Shown here piece after piece: positions 5,726 to 5,894 of a stretch of DNA of 5,894 bases (the first letter of the stretch is position 1; every line of letters begins with the position of its first letter). The notes under the pieces are model-generated. The model did not search any database and was not told the DNA's origin. It saw only the letters and a program-made list of their open reading frames with translations. The translations under genes and the position numbers were made by a program. The DNA is taken from the NCBI GenBank assembly GCA_007117945.1, contig SKTN01000029.1, positions 1 to 5,894 of the forward strand, read 5' to 3'. The stretch is from Nitriliruptoraceae bacterium (GTDB lineage: Bacteria > Actinomycetota > Nitriliruptoria > Nitriliruptorales > Nitriliruptoraceae).

Positions 5726-5894
5726 CCCGGTCGTCGGGGAGACGGATGCGTCCGTCGGTCAGCAGCTCGAAGCCGGGGTCGTAGGCGACCTCCCAGAGAT
5801 GCCCGTCGAGGTCGTCGAAGTACCCCGAGGAGCCACCCCAGTCGGTTCGCTGCGCCTGCCTCGTGATCCGTCCACCAGCCCGAGCAGCAGCAGC
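5718..5894 (-). CDS. Glyoxalase/bleomycin resistance (VOC) family protein, partial (N-terminus beyond right edge)
   Basis: The last 58 codons of a minus-strand gene, open at the window edge. The visible sequence has a helix end AARAGGRIT, then TDWGGSSGYFDDLDGHLWEV and AYDPGFELLTDGR. The W-G-G-x-S-G-Y-F-x-D-x-D-G-H-L-W-E-V stretch is the C-terminal signature of the VOC superfamily: a beta strand, a DxDGHLWE turn, and a Glu that in metal-dependent members is a metal ligand. Proteins of this type are usually ~120-140 residues and include lactoylglutathione lyase relatives, dioxygenases and antibiotic-binding proteins. The substrate cannot be told from this end piece. The C-terminal ~15 residues after the conserved strand are polar and look normal for the family. 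It reads toward the peptidase gene but is separated from it by ~370 bp. Confidence 0.88.
   Translation of the reverse strand, partial: AAAARAGGRITRQAQRTDWGGSSGYFDDLDGHLWEVAYDPGFELLTDGRIRLPDDRDV

Noticed and set aside
5518..5866. Two plus-strand frames overlapping the VOC gene end.
   Set aside because: They run antisense to the clear VOC signature and encode Arg-rich sequence without recognisable motifs.
5883..5894. A short CAG/GCA trinucleotide run at the right edge.
   Set aside because: It encodes a few alanines in the VOC protein; four units are unremarkable.

Overview
The window is very GC-rich and comes from a bacterial chromosome. It is most likely an actinomycetote, perhaps a deep-branching one. 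The basis is a Hanks-type Ser/Thr kinase of the PknB architecture, Arg-rich and Lys-poor proteins, GTG starts and near-saturated G/C at third codon positions. The secreted peptidase has about 117 Asp/Glu and only 3 Lys by hand count, which would suit a salt-tolerant lineage. I cannot name the genus from sequence alone.

Every convincing gene lies on the minus strand, so the window reads right to left. At the right edge is the C-terminal end of a glyoxalase/VOC-family protein (5718-5894). A possible 45-codon CxxC protein (5588-5725) overlaps its stop. The next ~240 bp holds no other gene, but it carries a LacI-family-like operator (5408-5421) and the ribosome binding site of a large secreted M14-type zinc carboxypeptidase (2783-5344). 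A very strong GC hairpin without a U-tract (2696-2732) sits between that gene and a membrane-spanning Ser/Thr protein kinase (785-2521). The kinase has no PASTA repeats; its predicted external part is acidic and contains two copies of a ~70-residue helical unit. It is followed closely by an unrecognised four-helix membrane protein (265-729) and by the start of a DUF998-like membrane protein that runs off the left edge (1-226).

The last three genes are closely spaced (55 and about 38 bp) and probably form one transcription unit. The peptidase is more likely its own unit, with a promoter region upstream and a hairpin downstream. A functional link between the secreted peptidase and the kinase is possible but rests only on adjacency. 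Nothing here is clearly a defence system, mobile element, CRISPR array or RNA gene. The least ordinary elements are the duplicated kinase ectodomain, the intergenic hairpin, the operator-like palindrome and the small CxxC reading frame.
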